Positions 34,301-44,256 of a stretch of DNA of 64,000 nucleotides are shown piece by piece. The translations under genes and the position numbers were made by a program. The DNA comes from Turnera subulata (lineage: Eukaryota; Streptophyta; Magnoliopsida; Malpighiales; Passifloraceae): the NCBI GenBank assembly GCA_028386065.3, contig JAKUCV010000166.1:16872-80871 (forward strand), in the 5' to 3' direction. The notes under the pieces were generated by a model. The model saw only the letters and a program-made list of their open reading frames with translations, was not told the origin of the DNA and searched no databases. Position 1 is the stretch's first letter. Every line of letters begins with the position of its first letter.

Positions 34301-34885
34301 AGATGCCGGATCTTCACAGATCATAAGAGTCTCAAGTACATCATGACTCAGAAGGAACTTAACCTGCGACAACGACGTTGGGTTGAGTTGCTGAATGATT
34401 ATGATTGTACGATTGAGTATCACCCTGGAAAAGCTAACGTGGTAGCAGATGCTTTGAGCCGGAGACAGCCAGAAGATGCTTCCACGACCTACTCGATGTC
34501 CTCACTCATCGAGTTAAGGAAGATGGGAGTTGATTTGTCAGTTGATGAGACAGGAGCCTTGTTGACCCATATTGAAGTCAAGTCTAACCTGAGAGGCTGG
34601 ATTGTGGAACTACAAGATGGAGATCCCGACTTGATCAAGCTGAAAGAAGCAATCCGTAGTGGGAAGGAAGACAAGTTTTGCATAGTTGAGGATAGTGCAT
34701 TGATGCTGGGGAAACGTCTATGTGTACCCAGTGTTGGTGACCTACGCAGACAGATTTTGGAAGAAGGACATATGACGCCGTATGCTATGCACCCTAGAAG
34801 CACCAAGATGTACCAGAATTTGAGGAGTCATTTCTGGTGGCCACGTATGAAGAAAGATGTAATTATGGAAAGACTTATACATTAA
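31394..34885 (+). pseudogene. Gag-pol polyprotein of element A, with two TAG stops and a lost 3' end
   Basis: One frame runs through gag (MDPVGGNQHAG start, capsid-like core to about 32140), a CX2CX4HX4C knuckle ([14 protein letters not shown]), a protease-like [11 protein letters not shown], reverse transcriptase ([30 protein letters not shown]), RNase H ([26 protein letters not shown]) and the first half of the integrase HHCC finger (two His). TAG codons interrupt at 31952-31954 and about 32255-32257; the reading frame is unchanged on both sides. The protease motif has Pro where DSG/DTG is normal, and TNAPA of the RT reads TNALA. Coding similarity stops near 34858; the last few codons are foreign. 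Confidence 0.9.
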
Positions 34886-35067
34886 GTGTAATTATAAAAT
34901 ACTAAGGATGTATGGCATGAAAAAAAATTATGGATCAATGAATCATCAAATACAAATATATTTACCCTTGAGTAGATCAAAAATTTTTTGTAATTATGAT
35001 ATTCATCATCTATTTATTTATTGTTGGCATTGAATGAAAATGTATATGGTAAATGAAGAGTCATGAT
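34859..35067. other. A+T-rich segment between elements A and B
   Basis: Unclassified, with no open frame. With 43040-43487 it forms the continuous DNA into which element B inserted, as shown by the ATGAT duplication. It may be the left part of the Helitron-like element that ends at 43487. Confidence 0.5.
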
Positions 35068-35394
35068 TGTAACAGCCCGGGTAAAATTTGGATTTTTACT
35101 GGGACTGTAGAAATTGTTTTACTGTGATTTACTGTTGAATTAATCTTGGGTAATTAATTCAAGGTAAATCGGGAGTCGTTTTTCGAATCCGAGTATTTTC
35201 CCGCGCTCGTGATTCTTCCGTTGATTTTTCAGAACTAAGTTGGTATTTTTCGGGTTTCGGAATTTCTCGGAAAATCACACCGGAAAATAACTAAGGAGGT
35301 ATCTGTTATTTTCCGGTCTGGATCCGATTCGCCCGTAATACGAACGAATCGTATTATTGGTATCACATGTTAAATAGTACCATTTTCAGGTTTA

Positions 35395-35680
35395 TAAAAA
35401 GGAAGAAGAAGAGCCGGGAGAGGAGAGGAGAAGAAAAAGAAAAAAAAGAGAGAAAAGAGAAAAAGGAGAGAAAAAGAGAGAAAAGAAAAAGAGAGAAAAA
35501 AAAAGAGAGGAAAAAAAAAAGAAAAAGGAAGAAGAAACAGAAAAAAAAATAGAAAAAGAAACAGAAATAAAAAAAGAGAGATCAGGAAATAAAAAAAAGA
35601 GAGAAGAAAATCAAGAAAAAGAAAAGAAAATGAATTAAGGAAAAATAGAAAAAAAAGAAGAAAAAAAAGGAAAAATATGG
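35395..35680 (+). repeat. Long homopurine tract in LTR B
   Basis: Almost uninterrupted A and G, mostly aaaaagagag-type units, producing spurious Lys/Glu/Arg frames. Such tracts can form triplex DNA. Confidence 0.85.
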
Positions 35681-37229
35681 AGTAACAGTAGTCACCCTCG
35701 CCGCTTGCTGCTACTGTGCACTAGGACGAGCTCCGGCCGTCTTCTCGCCGCACCGCCGCCCCAGCTGCTTCTCCTCACCGGCGCGACCTCGCCCCTGCCA
35801 TCGCCGAGCCGATCCACCGCCGGAGGCGCCGTCTCGCGCCGCAGACCCGCGGCGAAACCCGTGGATCCGCTTCTCCGCGCCTCTGCTCAGCCGTCGTGCC
35901 GCCTCGCGCCGCCGTTCCACCGCCCCTGGAGTCGCCAGCCGCCGCCTGATCCCCTGCTATGCTCGCTTCCCTCCCTCGCGACGCCGCCGTCGTCACCAGC
36001 CCTGCAACCCGAGGTGAGACCCGCGACCCGCTCTTGACCCGTTTTCTCTAAACGGGTGGCGAATAGTACTGGGTTGGGTTGGACGATTGGACCGGCTGGG
36101 CTTGGCACAGTACAAGCCTGGGCTTGGTACTGTTCAGCCCAGTCCGGTTTTTTATTTTTTTTTTAAAAAAAACAATTTACACATATATATATTCATTTAC
36201 CTATAATCTGATATATAATTTTGGAAAAAAATTATGTATTTATTTTTAGTAAATTACTGCCAATTTAATTCTGTAATTTTTAGGAAAATATAAATATATT
36301 TACTTGGTTTAATAATTAAGTTTTGTTTTGGGAAAAAACTATTATTAATTGGAAAATATATATATACCTTAAATTAATTTCTGGAAATTAATATGTATAT
36401 TATTTTCGTCTGGAAAATTATGATTGTGGCATATGTAAATAAATATGTATTTTGTAAATTAAAATTAATTATGTTTTGTGTAGGAAATTAAATTGTATAT
36501 ATATTTAGAAAAGATAAATACCATATAAATAATTTCTAAAAATTATAAATAGCTTATTATTTTCTGGAAAAATTATGTAGATTATTATTTTGGAAATTAT
36601 GGTTATTTCATGAAATTATTTTGAAAGGAATTTTAATTAAAGTATAGTACCGAAATAATATTCGGATGTACGTACGGTTAATTATTTTCGATAAGAGATA
36701 ATAATATCAGATAAGAATCGGGATGGGTATATTTCGCAGTAGAGGCATCATAGCATACCGATTATGTGCATTTATGTGTATGTATGGTTTTGTTGTATAG
36801 GTTTGGATATCGGGCAGTTTCCCGAGGAGCCGGCGTCGTACCGGTCATAGTTTCCGAAGTTGGGTAATCGGCCAAGGTGAGGATGGATTTCCTTCAATAT
36901 GTGCCTTATTACTCGGTTATTGTGTTTGGTGTTGTTGCATTGTTGGATGTTGTGCTTTTGTTGTGTTTTGGCTTGGGATGTCTATCCCGGTGCTTGTTTG
37001 GTATTTTTGGGATGTCTATCCCCGTATCGAATTTCTGTGTCTTTTGGATTAAGTAATAATGGATTAATAATGAATTGTGATGAGGATGTCGATCCTTGGG
37101 ATTTTGATTAGGGATGTCGATCCCTACGGTTTGTTTTTAATGATGGTAATATAATTGTCACGTGGTAAGTAGAGGTACGACCGGATGGTTTGTGACTGTT
37201 TTGTGGTGCCATGATCTGGGTTACTTGTG

Positions 37230-37297
37230 ATGGGCATGTTGATGCCGGTTTGATTGGGATGTTGATCCCTGAGTTTGATATTGGGATGTTGATCCCA
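37230..37297. repeat. GGGATGTTGATCCC-type hairpins in LTR B
   Basis: Variant copies: GGCATGTTGATGCC, GGGATGTTGATCCC twice. Upstream (36975-37115) lie GGGATGTCTATCCC and GGGATGTCGATCCC forms. Stems keep pairing even where bases change (GGCAT/ATGCC). Confidence 0.75.
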
Positions 37298-37722
37298 GGA
37301 TGAGTTGTTCATTATACAGGTTGATGCATTCCAGACAGGCTGCAGCGTTATCCCTTGGACAGGGCTCGGATCCATAGTTTGCATTTATGCATACAGTGTA
37401 TATGTGTGTCTTTATAAGTCTTCCGCTGTGCATGTTTTCGCTATTGTTGGGCCATTGGGCCGGTTATGTTGATTATGCTGTTTATTGTATTGGGCCGTTG
37501 GGCCCGAGTTATTGTTGTTCACACTGTATGCTTGGGTTTATTGGGTTGGGTTGTCACAGTTCCGGCACGTGTTTACTGTGTACGGTAAATACGGGTCGGG
37601 GCGCTTCATTTTGGTAGCGGAGCGGGCGTTAGGTCTTGTTGGGCAGTCTTTGTGTGTCTGTTGTCCTGTTTGCATAGTTCGCTCCAGTTGTTTATTATTT
37701 TGCATCATTTAGTTAGTGCATT

Positions 37723-37770
37723 ATGGATCCAGTCGAGGGACGCCAGCTGTCGCGGAACATACACATATGA
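37723..37770 (+). pseudogene. Gag start stub of element B
   Basis: MDPVEGRQLSRNIHI then TGA. The first four residues match the gag start of element A (MDPV), 115 bp after the LTR. Homology breaks at about 37750, where the antisense gene block begins. Confidence 0.6.
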
Positions 37771-37950
37771 GGTAATGATGCCAAAAATAAGCGAAAATAC
37801 AAGTATTATTTTTATTGCTAATATTTTGATAGAAAAGGAAATATTAATATTTTGATTGCAAAAGGAAAATAGTACATTGATACTTGACATTTTACAAAAA
37901 GGGAAAAAAAAATACATAGATTTTTGATAATTTATAAAAATAGAAATACA

Positions 37951-38634
37951 TTAACGGTTCGCAACGACGTTGACACGGAAGCTGTTTGCGTCACTGTTGA
38001 CGTTGACCGTGACTCTGTCGCTCCAAGAAAGCCACATGCCGCCTCTGTCGCGCTGGCCAGGAATCTCGAACCAGTTAGCTTGAGGGAATCGGAGTGGGAT
38101 GAGACCGTGATCGTCCCGTGGTTGCCACTGTGTCTCCGTCAGAAGAACCATATTGGGCTTGTACTGGTTCTTCAAGTCCCTCAAAGTGCGTGAGAACTCC
38201 TGAGCACGCCTTGCAACTCCTCTACAGTTCCACACCAGTAGCCGTACCTTTGGCTAGGTTGGAGGTAGCCGAGTCATTCTGGGTATGCTCTGGGCTGTCA
38301 TTGCGAGCTGGTAGTAAGCGCCTTGCTCCACAGTTTGGCAAGTGGACTCCAGGTTGAACTCCTGTAGCCTATCCGAGATGAAGAACATCACGGAGTTTGC
38401 TGAGCCGTAGTAGGAAGTCCTCAGCGTCCCATGGTCCTCTAGGAAGAACACCTCTTCCATGGGAGTGACGAAGAATCTTGAGGAATAGAGCTCGTCGACA
38501 AAGACCAGTCGTGGCATCCTGCCGAGCTCGTTCGGTAGTTCTTCAGCGCGTTCGTTGACCATGCTGTACGCCAGTCGATTCCTTCTGCCAAGGTTGGCAC
38601 CTTCAACGAAGAATACGGAAGATGGAGCAGGCAT
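37951..38634 (-). pseudogene. Gene X, copy 1: unknown domain fused to LINE endonuclease N-part, one TAG
   Basis: A 684-nt minus-strand frame, 227 codons, ATG at 38634 and TAA at 37951. One TAG (38254-38256) replaces the TGG of copy 2; otherwise the frame is clean. Residues 1-128 (MPAPSSVFFVEGANLGRRNR, then PRLVFVDELYSSRFFVTPME, YGSANSVMFFIS) match no family I know. Residues 129-227 (RLLVWNCRGVARR, TLRDLKNQYKPNMVLLTET, then a GGMW segment) look like the first third of an L1-type apurinic endonuclease, keeping the metal-binding N and E but ending before the later catalytic residues. It has its own TATA box and a downstream AATAAA (about 37811-37816). Copy 2 is at 51052-51735. Confidence 0.75.
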
Positions 38635-38740
38635 CGTTTTTGGAACGTGTGGGATTCTGTTTTTGGAGCGTTGCGTTTTTGTTTTTCAGAATGGTTTTGT
38701 TGCGTTAATGCTTTTGATAATTTACACATCACCGCTCCTT

Positions 38741-38750
38741 CTTTTATACA
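38741..38750 (-). promoter_or_regulatory. TATA box of gene X copy 1
   Basis: TGTATAAAAG on the minus strand, about 107 bp before the gene X start codon, predicting a leader of about 75 nt. Confidence 0.6.
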
Positions 38751-39491
38751 CCTATGGGGAGCGTGTTTATTGTTTTTGATTTTCAAGATTTGCTTTTTGA
38801 ATTTTACCGTTGTTGTATTTAATGTTTTGTTGCTTTACGCGATTCTCGGACCCATGCCAGAGTTTTTCAAGCTTTTCCTAACTCATGATTTTCTTTCGCT
38901 CTGGCTACCTTGTCTTTTCTTTCCATGGTTTTACTATATTTTCCTACATCTTTTATCACTTGCATCTGTGACCGTTGATGCTAGACGGATGGGACCACAC
39001 CTTGAGTAGAGTGCATGTGCGACAAGTTCACAGCTGTTCGGACATCGTGGAGAGATACGAGCCTCGACAGACGTTTTGGCTTATGCGGAATTGTGAACAA
39101 GTGGGTAACGTGTCTTTCGAGGGACACAGGACGTTCCCGTGATCATCGCCTTCCGAGTTGACGGGTATCTTCTTCACGAGGTTAACAGACGTCACCGTTA
39201 GTTGCGTGTATTACGTTTCTTGGTTCGAGGGTGTTTTCGTCCGATACAAGCACCGATCATGAAACATATCTTGTTTTAATTTCTTTTTGATTTGATTTTG
39301 TTAAATGAGTTTTGTTTTTAATTTCTTTATATTTGATTTTATATTCTTATTATTGATTTTTGCTTTGCCTTGGAACGTTTTTAATTTTCTGTAAGCACGA
39401 GTTTACATAATTAAATAAGAGATTTTGATTTTGAAAGGAAATTTATTTTATTGATTTCATAATAGGTTTACAACAGGAGAAGAAGTACTCT

Positions 39492-39854
39492 CTATGGAGT
39501 TACTTGCTTCTCTAGGTCTTTTACAATCTTTTTGACATTTTCCATGTGCGGGAAGAGTTCCATGCACGCCAGTTCTATCTGCGCCACCGCCGAGCTGATC
39601 TTCTTCAGGGAGAAGTTCAGTTGCGTCAGCTTCTGTTGCGGAGTGCTGCTCTCAGCAACTGCCTTTCCTTTCCTGTCTTCAGTTTTCTTGGGGACCCGCT
39701 TCTTCCGTCGTTTTGGGGAAACGACCATGTGCTCTTGCAGACCGATGATGTTGGTCTTGAAGCGTTTCTTCGGAGGTTCGTCATCGGAGCTTGTTGGGAA
39801 AGCTCTGCCGCCGATGTAGCTGTCGTTCTCGGAGTCAGAAGTTGTCCTTGATCT
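39492..39854 (-). CDS. Gene Y: NLS-rich protein, C-terminal part (rest in the N gap)
   Basis: An open minus-strand frame enters from the assembly gap and runs 121 codons to a TAG at 39492-39494. It reads SDSENDSYIGGRAFPTSSDD, then EPPKKRFKTN, PKRRKKRVPKK and a heptad-like tail (LNFSLKKISSAVAQIELACM, FPHMENVKKIVKDLEKQ). Two basic clusters look like nuclear localisation signals, and the tail is likely a coiled coil. CAATAAAAT about 40 bp downstream (39446-39453) is a fitting poly(A) signal. The first visible Met is internal; the true start is in the gap. I do not recognise the family. It is encoded in the same direction as gene X, antisense to the retroelement. Confidence 0.6.
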   Translation of the reverse strand, partial: RSRTTSDSENDSYIGGRAFPTSSDDEPPKKRFKTNIIGLQEHMVVSPKRRKKRVPKKTEDRKGKAVAESSTPQQKLTQLNFSLKKISSAVAQIELACMELFPHMENVKKIVKDLEKQVTP

Positions 39855-39855
39855 C

Positions 39856-40847
39856 NNNNNNNNNNNNNNNNNNNNNNNNNNNNNNNNNNNNNNNNNNNNN
39901 NNNNNNNNNNNNNNNNNNNNNNNNNNNNNNNNNNNNNNNNNNNNNNNNNNNNNNNNNNNNNNNNNNNNNNNNNNNNNNNNNNNNNNNNNNNNNNNNNNNN
40001 NNNNNNNNNNNNNNNNNNNNNNNNNNNNNNNNNNNNNNNNNNNNNNNNNNNNNNNNNNNNNNNNNNNNNNNNNNNNNNNNNNNNNNNNNNNNNNNNNNNN
40101 NNNNNNNNNNNNNNNNNNNNNNNNNNNNNNNNNNNNNNNNNNNNNNNNNNNNNNNNNNNNNNNNNNNNNNNNNNNNNNNNNNNNNNNNNNNNNNNNNNNN
40201 NNNNNNNNNNNNNNNNNNNNNNNNNNNNNNNNNNNNNNNNNNNNNNNNNNNNNNNNNNNNNNNNNNNNNNNNNNNNNNNNNNNNNNNNNNNNNNNNNNNN
40301 NNNNNNNNNNNNNNNNNNNNNNNNNNNNNNNNNNNNNNNNNNNNNNNNNNNNNNNNNNNNNNNNNNNNNNNNNNNNNNNNNNNNNNNNNNNNNNNNNNNN
40401 NNNNNNNNNNNNNNNNNNNNNNNNNNNNNNNNNNNNNNNNNNNNNNNNNNNNNNNNNNNNNNNNNNNNNNNNNNNNNNNNNNNNNNNNNNNNNNNNNNNN
40501 NNNNNNNNNNNNNNNNNNNNNNNNNNNNNNNNNNNNNNNNNNNNNNNNNNNNNNNNNNNNNNNNNNNNNNNNNNNNNNNNNNNNNNNNNNNNNNNNNNNN
40601 NNNNNNNNNNNNNNNNNNNNNNNNNNNNNNNNNNNNNNNNNNNNNNNNNNNNNNNNNNNNNNNNNNNNNNNNNNNNNNNNNNNNNNNNNNNNNNNNNNNN
40701 NNNNNNNNNNNNNNNNNNNNNNNNNNNNNNNNNNNNNNNNNNNNNNNNNNNNNNNNNNNNNNNNNNNNNNNNNNNNNNNNNNNNNNNNNNNNNNNNNNNN
40801 NNNNNNNNNNNNNNNNNNNNNNNNNNNNNNNNNNNNNNNNNNNNNNN
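39856..40847. other. Assembly gap
   Basis: 992 N. By comparison with the 5' LTR, about 600 bp of 3' LTR start should lie here, leaving about 400 bp for the 5' part of gene Y if the gap length is real. Confidence 0.99.
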
Positions 40848-43034
40848 AAAAAAAGGAAAAATATGGAGTAACAGTAGTCACCCTCGCCGCTCGCTGCTAC
40901 TGTGCACTAGGACGAGCTCCGGCCGTCTTCTCGCCGCACCGCCGCCCCAGCTGCTTCTCCTCACCGGCGCGACCTCGCCCCTGCCATCGCCGAGCCGATC
41001 CACCGCCGGAGGCGCCGTCACGCGCCGCAGACCCGCGGCGAAACCCGTGGATCCGCTTCTCCGCGCCTCTGCTCAGCCGTCGTGCCGCCTCGCGCCGCCG
41101 TTCCACCGCCCCTGGAGTCGCCAGCCGCCGCCTGATCCCCTGCTATGCTCGCTTCCCTCCCTCGTGCCGCCGCCGTCGTCACCAGCCCTGCAACCCGAGG
41201 TGAGACCCGCGACCCGCTCTTGACCCGTTTTCTCTAAACGGGTGGCGAATAGTACTGGGTTGGGTTGGACGATTGGGCCGGCTGGGCTTGGCACAGTACA
41301 AGCCTGGGCTTGGTACTGTTCAGCCCAGTCCGGTTTTATTTTTTTTAAAAAAAAACAATTTACACATATATATATTCATTTACCTATAATCTGATATATA
41401 ATTTTGGAAAAAAATTATGTATTTATTTTTAGTAAATTACTGCCAATTTAATTCTGTAATTTTTAGGAAAATATAAATATATTTACTTGGTTTAATAATT
41501 AAGTTTTGTTTTGGGAAAAAACTATTATTAATTGGAAAATATATATATACCTTAAATTAATTTCTGGAAATTAATATGTATATTATTTTCGTCTGGAAAA
41601 TTATGATTGTGGCATATGTAAATAAATATGTATTTTGTAAATTAAAATTAATTATGTTTTGTGTAGGAAATTAAATTGTATATATATTTAGAAAAGATAA
41701 ATACCATATAAATAATTTCTAAAAATTATAAATAGCTTATTATTTTCTGAAAAAATTATGTAGATTATTATTTTGGAAATTATGGTTATTTCATGAAATT
41801 ATTTTGAAAGGAATTTTAATTAAAGTATAGTACCGAAATAATATTCGGATGTACGTACGGTTAATTATTTTCGATAAGAGATAATAATATCAGATAAGAA
41901 TCGGGATGGGTATATTTCGCAGTAGAGGCATCATAGCATACCGATTATGTGCATTTATGTGTATGTATGGTTTTGTTGTATAGTTTGGATATCGGGCAGT
42001 TTCCCGAGGAGCCGGCGTCGTACCGGTCATAGTTTTCGAAGTTGGGTAATCGGCCAAGGTGAGGATGGATTTCCTTCAATATGTGCCTTATTACTCGGTT
42101 ATTGTGTTTGGTGTTGTTGCATTGTTGGATGCTGTGCTTTTGTTGTGTTTTGGCTCGGGATGTCTATCCCGGTGCTTGTTTGGTATTTTTGGGATGTCTA
42201 TCCCCGTATCGAATTTCTGTGTCTTTTGGATTAAGTAATAATGGATTAATAATGAATTGTGATGAGGATGTCGATCCTCGGGATTTTGATTAGGGATGTC
42301 GATCCCTACGGTTTGTTTTTAATGATGGTAATATAATTGTCACGTGGTAAGTAGAGGTACGACCGGATGGTTTGTGACTGTTTTGTGGTGCCATGATCTG
42401 GGTTACTTGTGATGGGCATGTTGATGCCGGTTTGATTGGGATGTTGATCCCTGAGTTTGATATTGGGATGTTGATCCCGGGTTCTTTTTGATCTGGCACC
42501 AGGAACAGGTTGATAACCTGGTACGACCCTAGCTTATCCGTGACGGGGCCCGGAAAGATAAAATTGGATAATTGGTTTTATTGAGTCTTTTGGGTCGTGT
42601 CTTTCGGTTGGGCTGTTTAGCCTATGTCTTTGACTTGAGTAATTTTTAGTGTCCATATTGATCGTCTTTCCATTGTCGTGAGCACTTCGGACTCACCCCT
42701 CACCTGCGGGCTTTCATCCCGTAGGATGAGTTGTTCATTATACAGGTTGATGCATTCCAGACAGGCTGCAGCGTTATCCCTTGGACAGGGCTCGGATCCA
42801 TAGTTTGCATTTATGCATACAGTGTATATGTGTGTCTTTATAAGTCTTCCGCTGTGCATGTTTTCGCTATTGTTGGGCCATTGGGCCGGTTATGTTGATT
42901 ATGCTGTTTATTGTATTGGGCCATTGGGCCCGAGTTATTGTTGTTCACACTGTATGCTTGGGTTTATTGGGTTGGGTTGTCACAGTTCCGGCACGTGTTT
43001 ACTGTGTACGGTAAATACGGGTCGGGGCGCTTCA
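40848..43034 (+). repeat. 3' LTR of element B (left end in gap)
   Basis: Nearly identical to 35661-37608 of the 5' LTR, base by base over long runs. It contains an extra 244 bp (42481-42724) with motifs also present in the LTR of element A, so the block is ancestral and was lost from the 5' LTR. Confidence 0.92.
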
Positions 43035-43460
43035 ATGATAATTTTTTGTATATATATATATGGATGTTGTTCATCAAATTAAAACACAAAATTGTTGTTC
43101 AAAGAACAAAAAAAAAAAAAGGTAAAAAAAAGAAGAGAGAATGAAGGGTTGTAGATAGAGACTTCCTCTTCGTGAATAACAGTCAAATTTCTCTACCATT
43201 GTTGTTCTTTTAGCTTATCTCTTTCTCTATTTTTATTATTATTACTAATCATCGATTGTCATTTTCTTAACCTCTTTTCATTATTTAAGCAAAAAAAAAA
43301 ACAATCAAATGTTTAATTGATTGATATTTTGTGTTTTGTTCATATTAAGTTAATGCATCACAATTGATTCAAATTCTATGATTTTTTATATTTGTTTATT
43401 TTTTTCTTACTTTATTTTTTTAAAAACATTACAGACAAAATCAGTTGACTACCATCCAAT

Positions 43461-43487
43461 CCGTGTGTAACACGGAGAGGTGACTAG
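43461..43487 (+). mobile_element. Helitron-like 3' terminus
   Basis: A hairpin CCGTGTGTAACACGG (6-bp stem), 8 bp, then CTAG followed by T. This is the usual 3' end layout of plant Helitrons. The 5' TC end was not found; the body would be A+T-rich DNA at 43040-43460 and possibly 34859-35067, split by element B. Confidence 0.6.
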
Positions 43488-44256
43488 TTTTATTAACACC
43501 AGAATATAGATGGTTGAGATAGTTTGATACCACACTGAACCGAGATACGATAAAATAATTAACTTAAAATAGGAGAAAGTCATGGTTAAATATTTAGAAA
43601 TTGTGATTATAAGAGTAAATAATTACAAGGAAAGTCATTCCGTAAACCCTCTATTGGCTATATAAAGTAGGAGTACAAACGAGGCATGAAGGCAAAGTTG
43701 TGTGCATTGGAACTCGAGGACTCTTTTGTTTTATTGTTTCTCTCTTATTGTTTCATTGTTTCTCTCTTATTTTTGTTTCTCTCTTATTTTTGGGTTTGTT
43801 CCTCTTCAATTTTTGAGTTTCTCTCTTAGGTTTTGGATTTAATCTCTCTTGTCTACTTCAATGTCTTAGGTAGAAAGAAAACACTCAGAACACACCATAT
43901 ACTTCTTTTTAGCAAATTTCACACATAAAAAATTAGAAATTTTTAGTTATTTTTTTGGTAAAAATTTTTAGATCTTTTTATTATTTTGCTTGGATGCTCA
44001 TCCTAGGTGTAAATTCAACACGTAAGCAAATGTGCAACGGGTTATTTCAGTCATTTCGAAACAGCAAAAAAGTTTAATAGTTAAAAAAAAAATTGGGCAC
44101 CCCCAGGCCTCCCCAATGCCTCACTACGACACCGTAACACGGCGGCCAAATAATCGCGCTGCACCGTAAGAAAAAAACAAAAAAAAAAAAAGAGGAGGAA
44201 AAAGGCTTTACACTCCCGCCTCGCCGGAGGAAAAAACCCTCACAGTCAAATCAGTC
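43488..44256. other. Promoter side of LSM5
   Basis: A+T-rich, with a TATATAAAG near 43660 and imperfect repeats of a ttgtttctctcttatt unit at 43735-43800. The last 150 bp before LSM5 are G+C-richer. No coding signal was seen. Confidence 0.4.

Larger units (their letters stand above)
28779..34858 (+). mobile_element. Element A: 3'-truncated Ty3/gypsy (Tekay/Del-like) retrotransposon
   Basis: It starts with an intact LTR, followed by a primer-site-like TGGTAGTGGAGC and a gag-pol region in the same orientation. It ends abruptly inside the integrase zinc finger, and no 3' LTR follows. The RNase H and integrase motifs are those of the plant Tekay/Del chromovirus group. The chromodomain and integrase core are missing. 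Downstream (34859-35067) is unrelated A+T-rich DNA, so the break came from another insertion or deletion. Confidence 0.85.
35068..37608 (+). repeat. 5' LTR of element B
   Basis: 2541 bp from TGTAACAGCCCGGG to GGTCGGGGCGCTTCA. It has a 290-bp purine-only-like tract (35395-35680), a G+C-rich block (35690-36010) ending in GAGGTGAGACC, a strongly A+T-rich middle, and an exon-like module ending CAAGGTGAGGATGG near 36885. It lacks a 244-bp block that the 3' LTR has (see 42481-42724). Confidence 0.92.
35068..43034 (+). mobile_element. Element B: non-autonomous LTR retrotransposon with antisense genes
   Basis: Two closely related LTRs (5' LTR 35068-37608; 3' LTR ending 43034) flanked by an exact 5-bp duplication ATGAT (35063-35067 and 43035-43039). 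The interior is only about 2.6 kb if the N gap has its stated size and the 3' LTR needs about 600 bp of it. It contains a primer-site-like sequence, a 15-codon gag stub and at least two minus-strand genes. No reverse transcriptase or integrase is visible, and there is no space for them. The near-identity of the LTRs points to recent insertion. Mobilisation would need enzymes from a related element such as A. Confidence 0.88.

Noticed and set aside
35705..36037. Pro/Arg-rich frames in LTR B repeated in the 3' LTR
   Set aside because: Same G+C-rich block as above; the copy in the 3' LTR is simply the LTR duplication.
39791..41203. Very long open frames across the assembly gap on both strands
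   Set aside because: They exist only because N codons contain no stops. Only the minus-strand part left of the gap (gene Y) has protein-like sequence.
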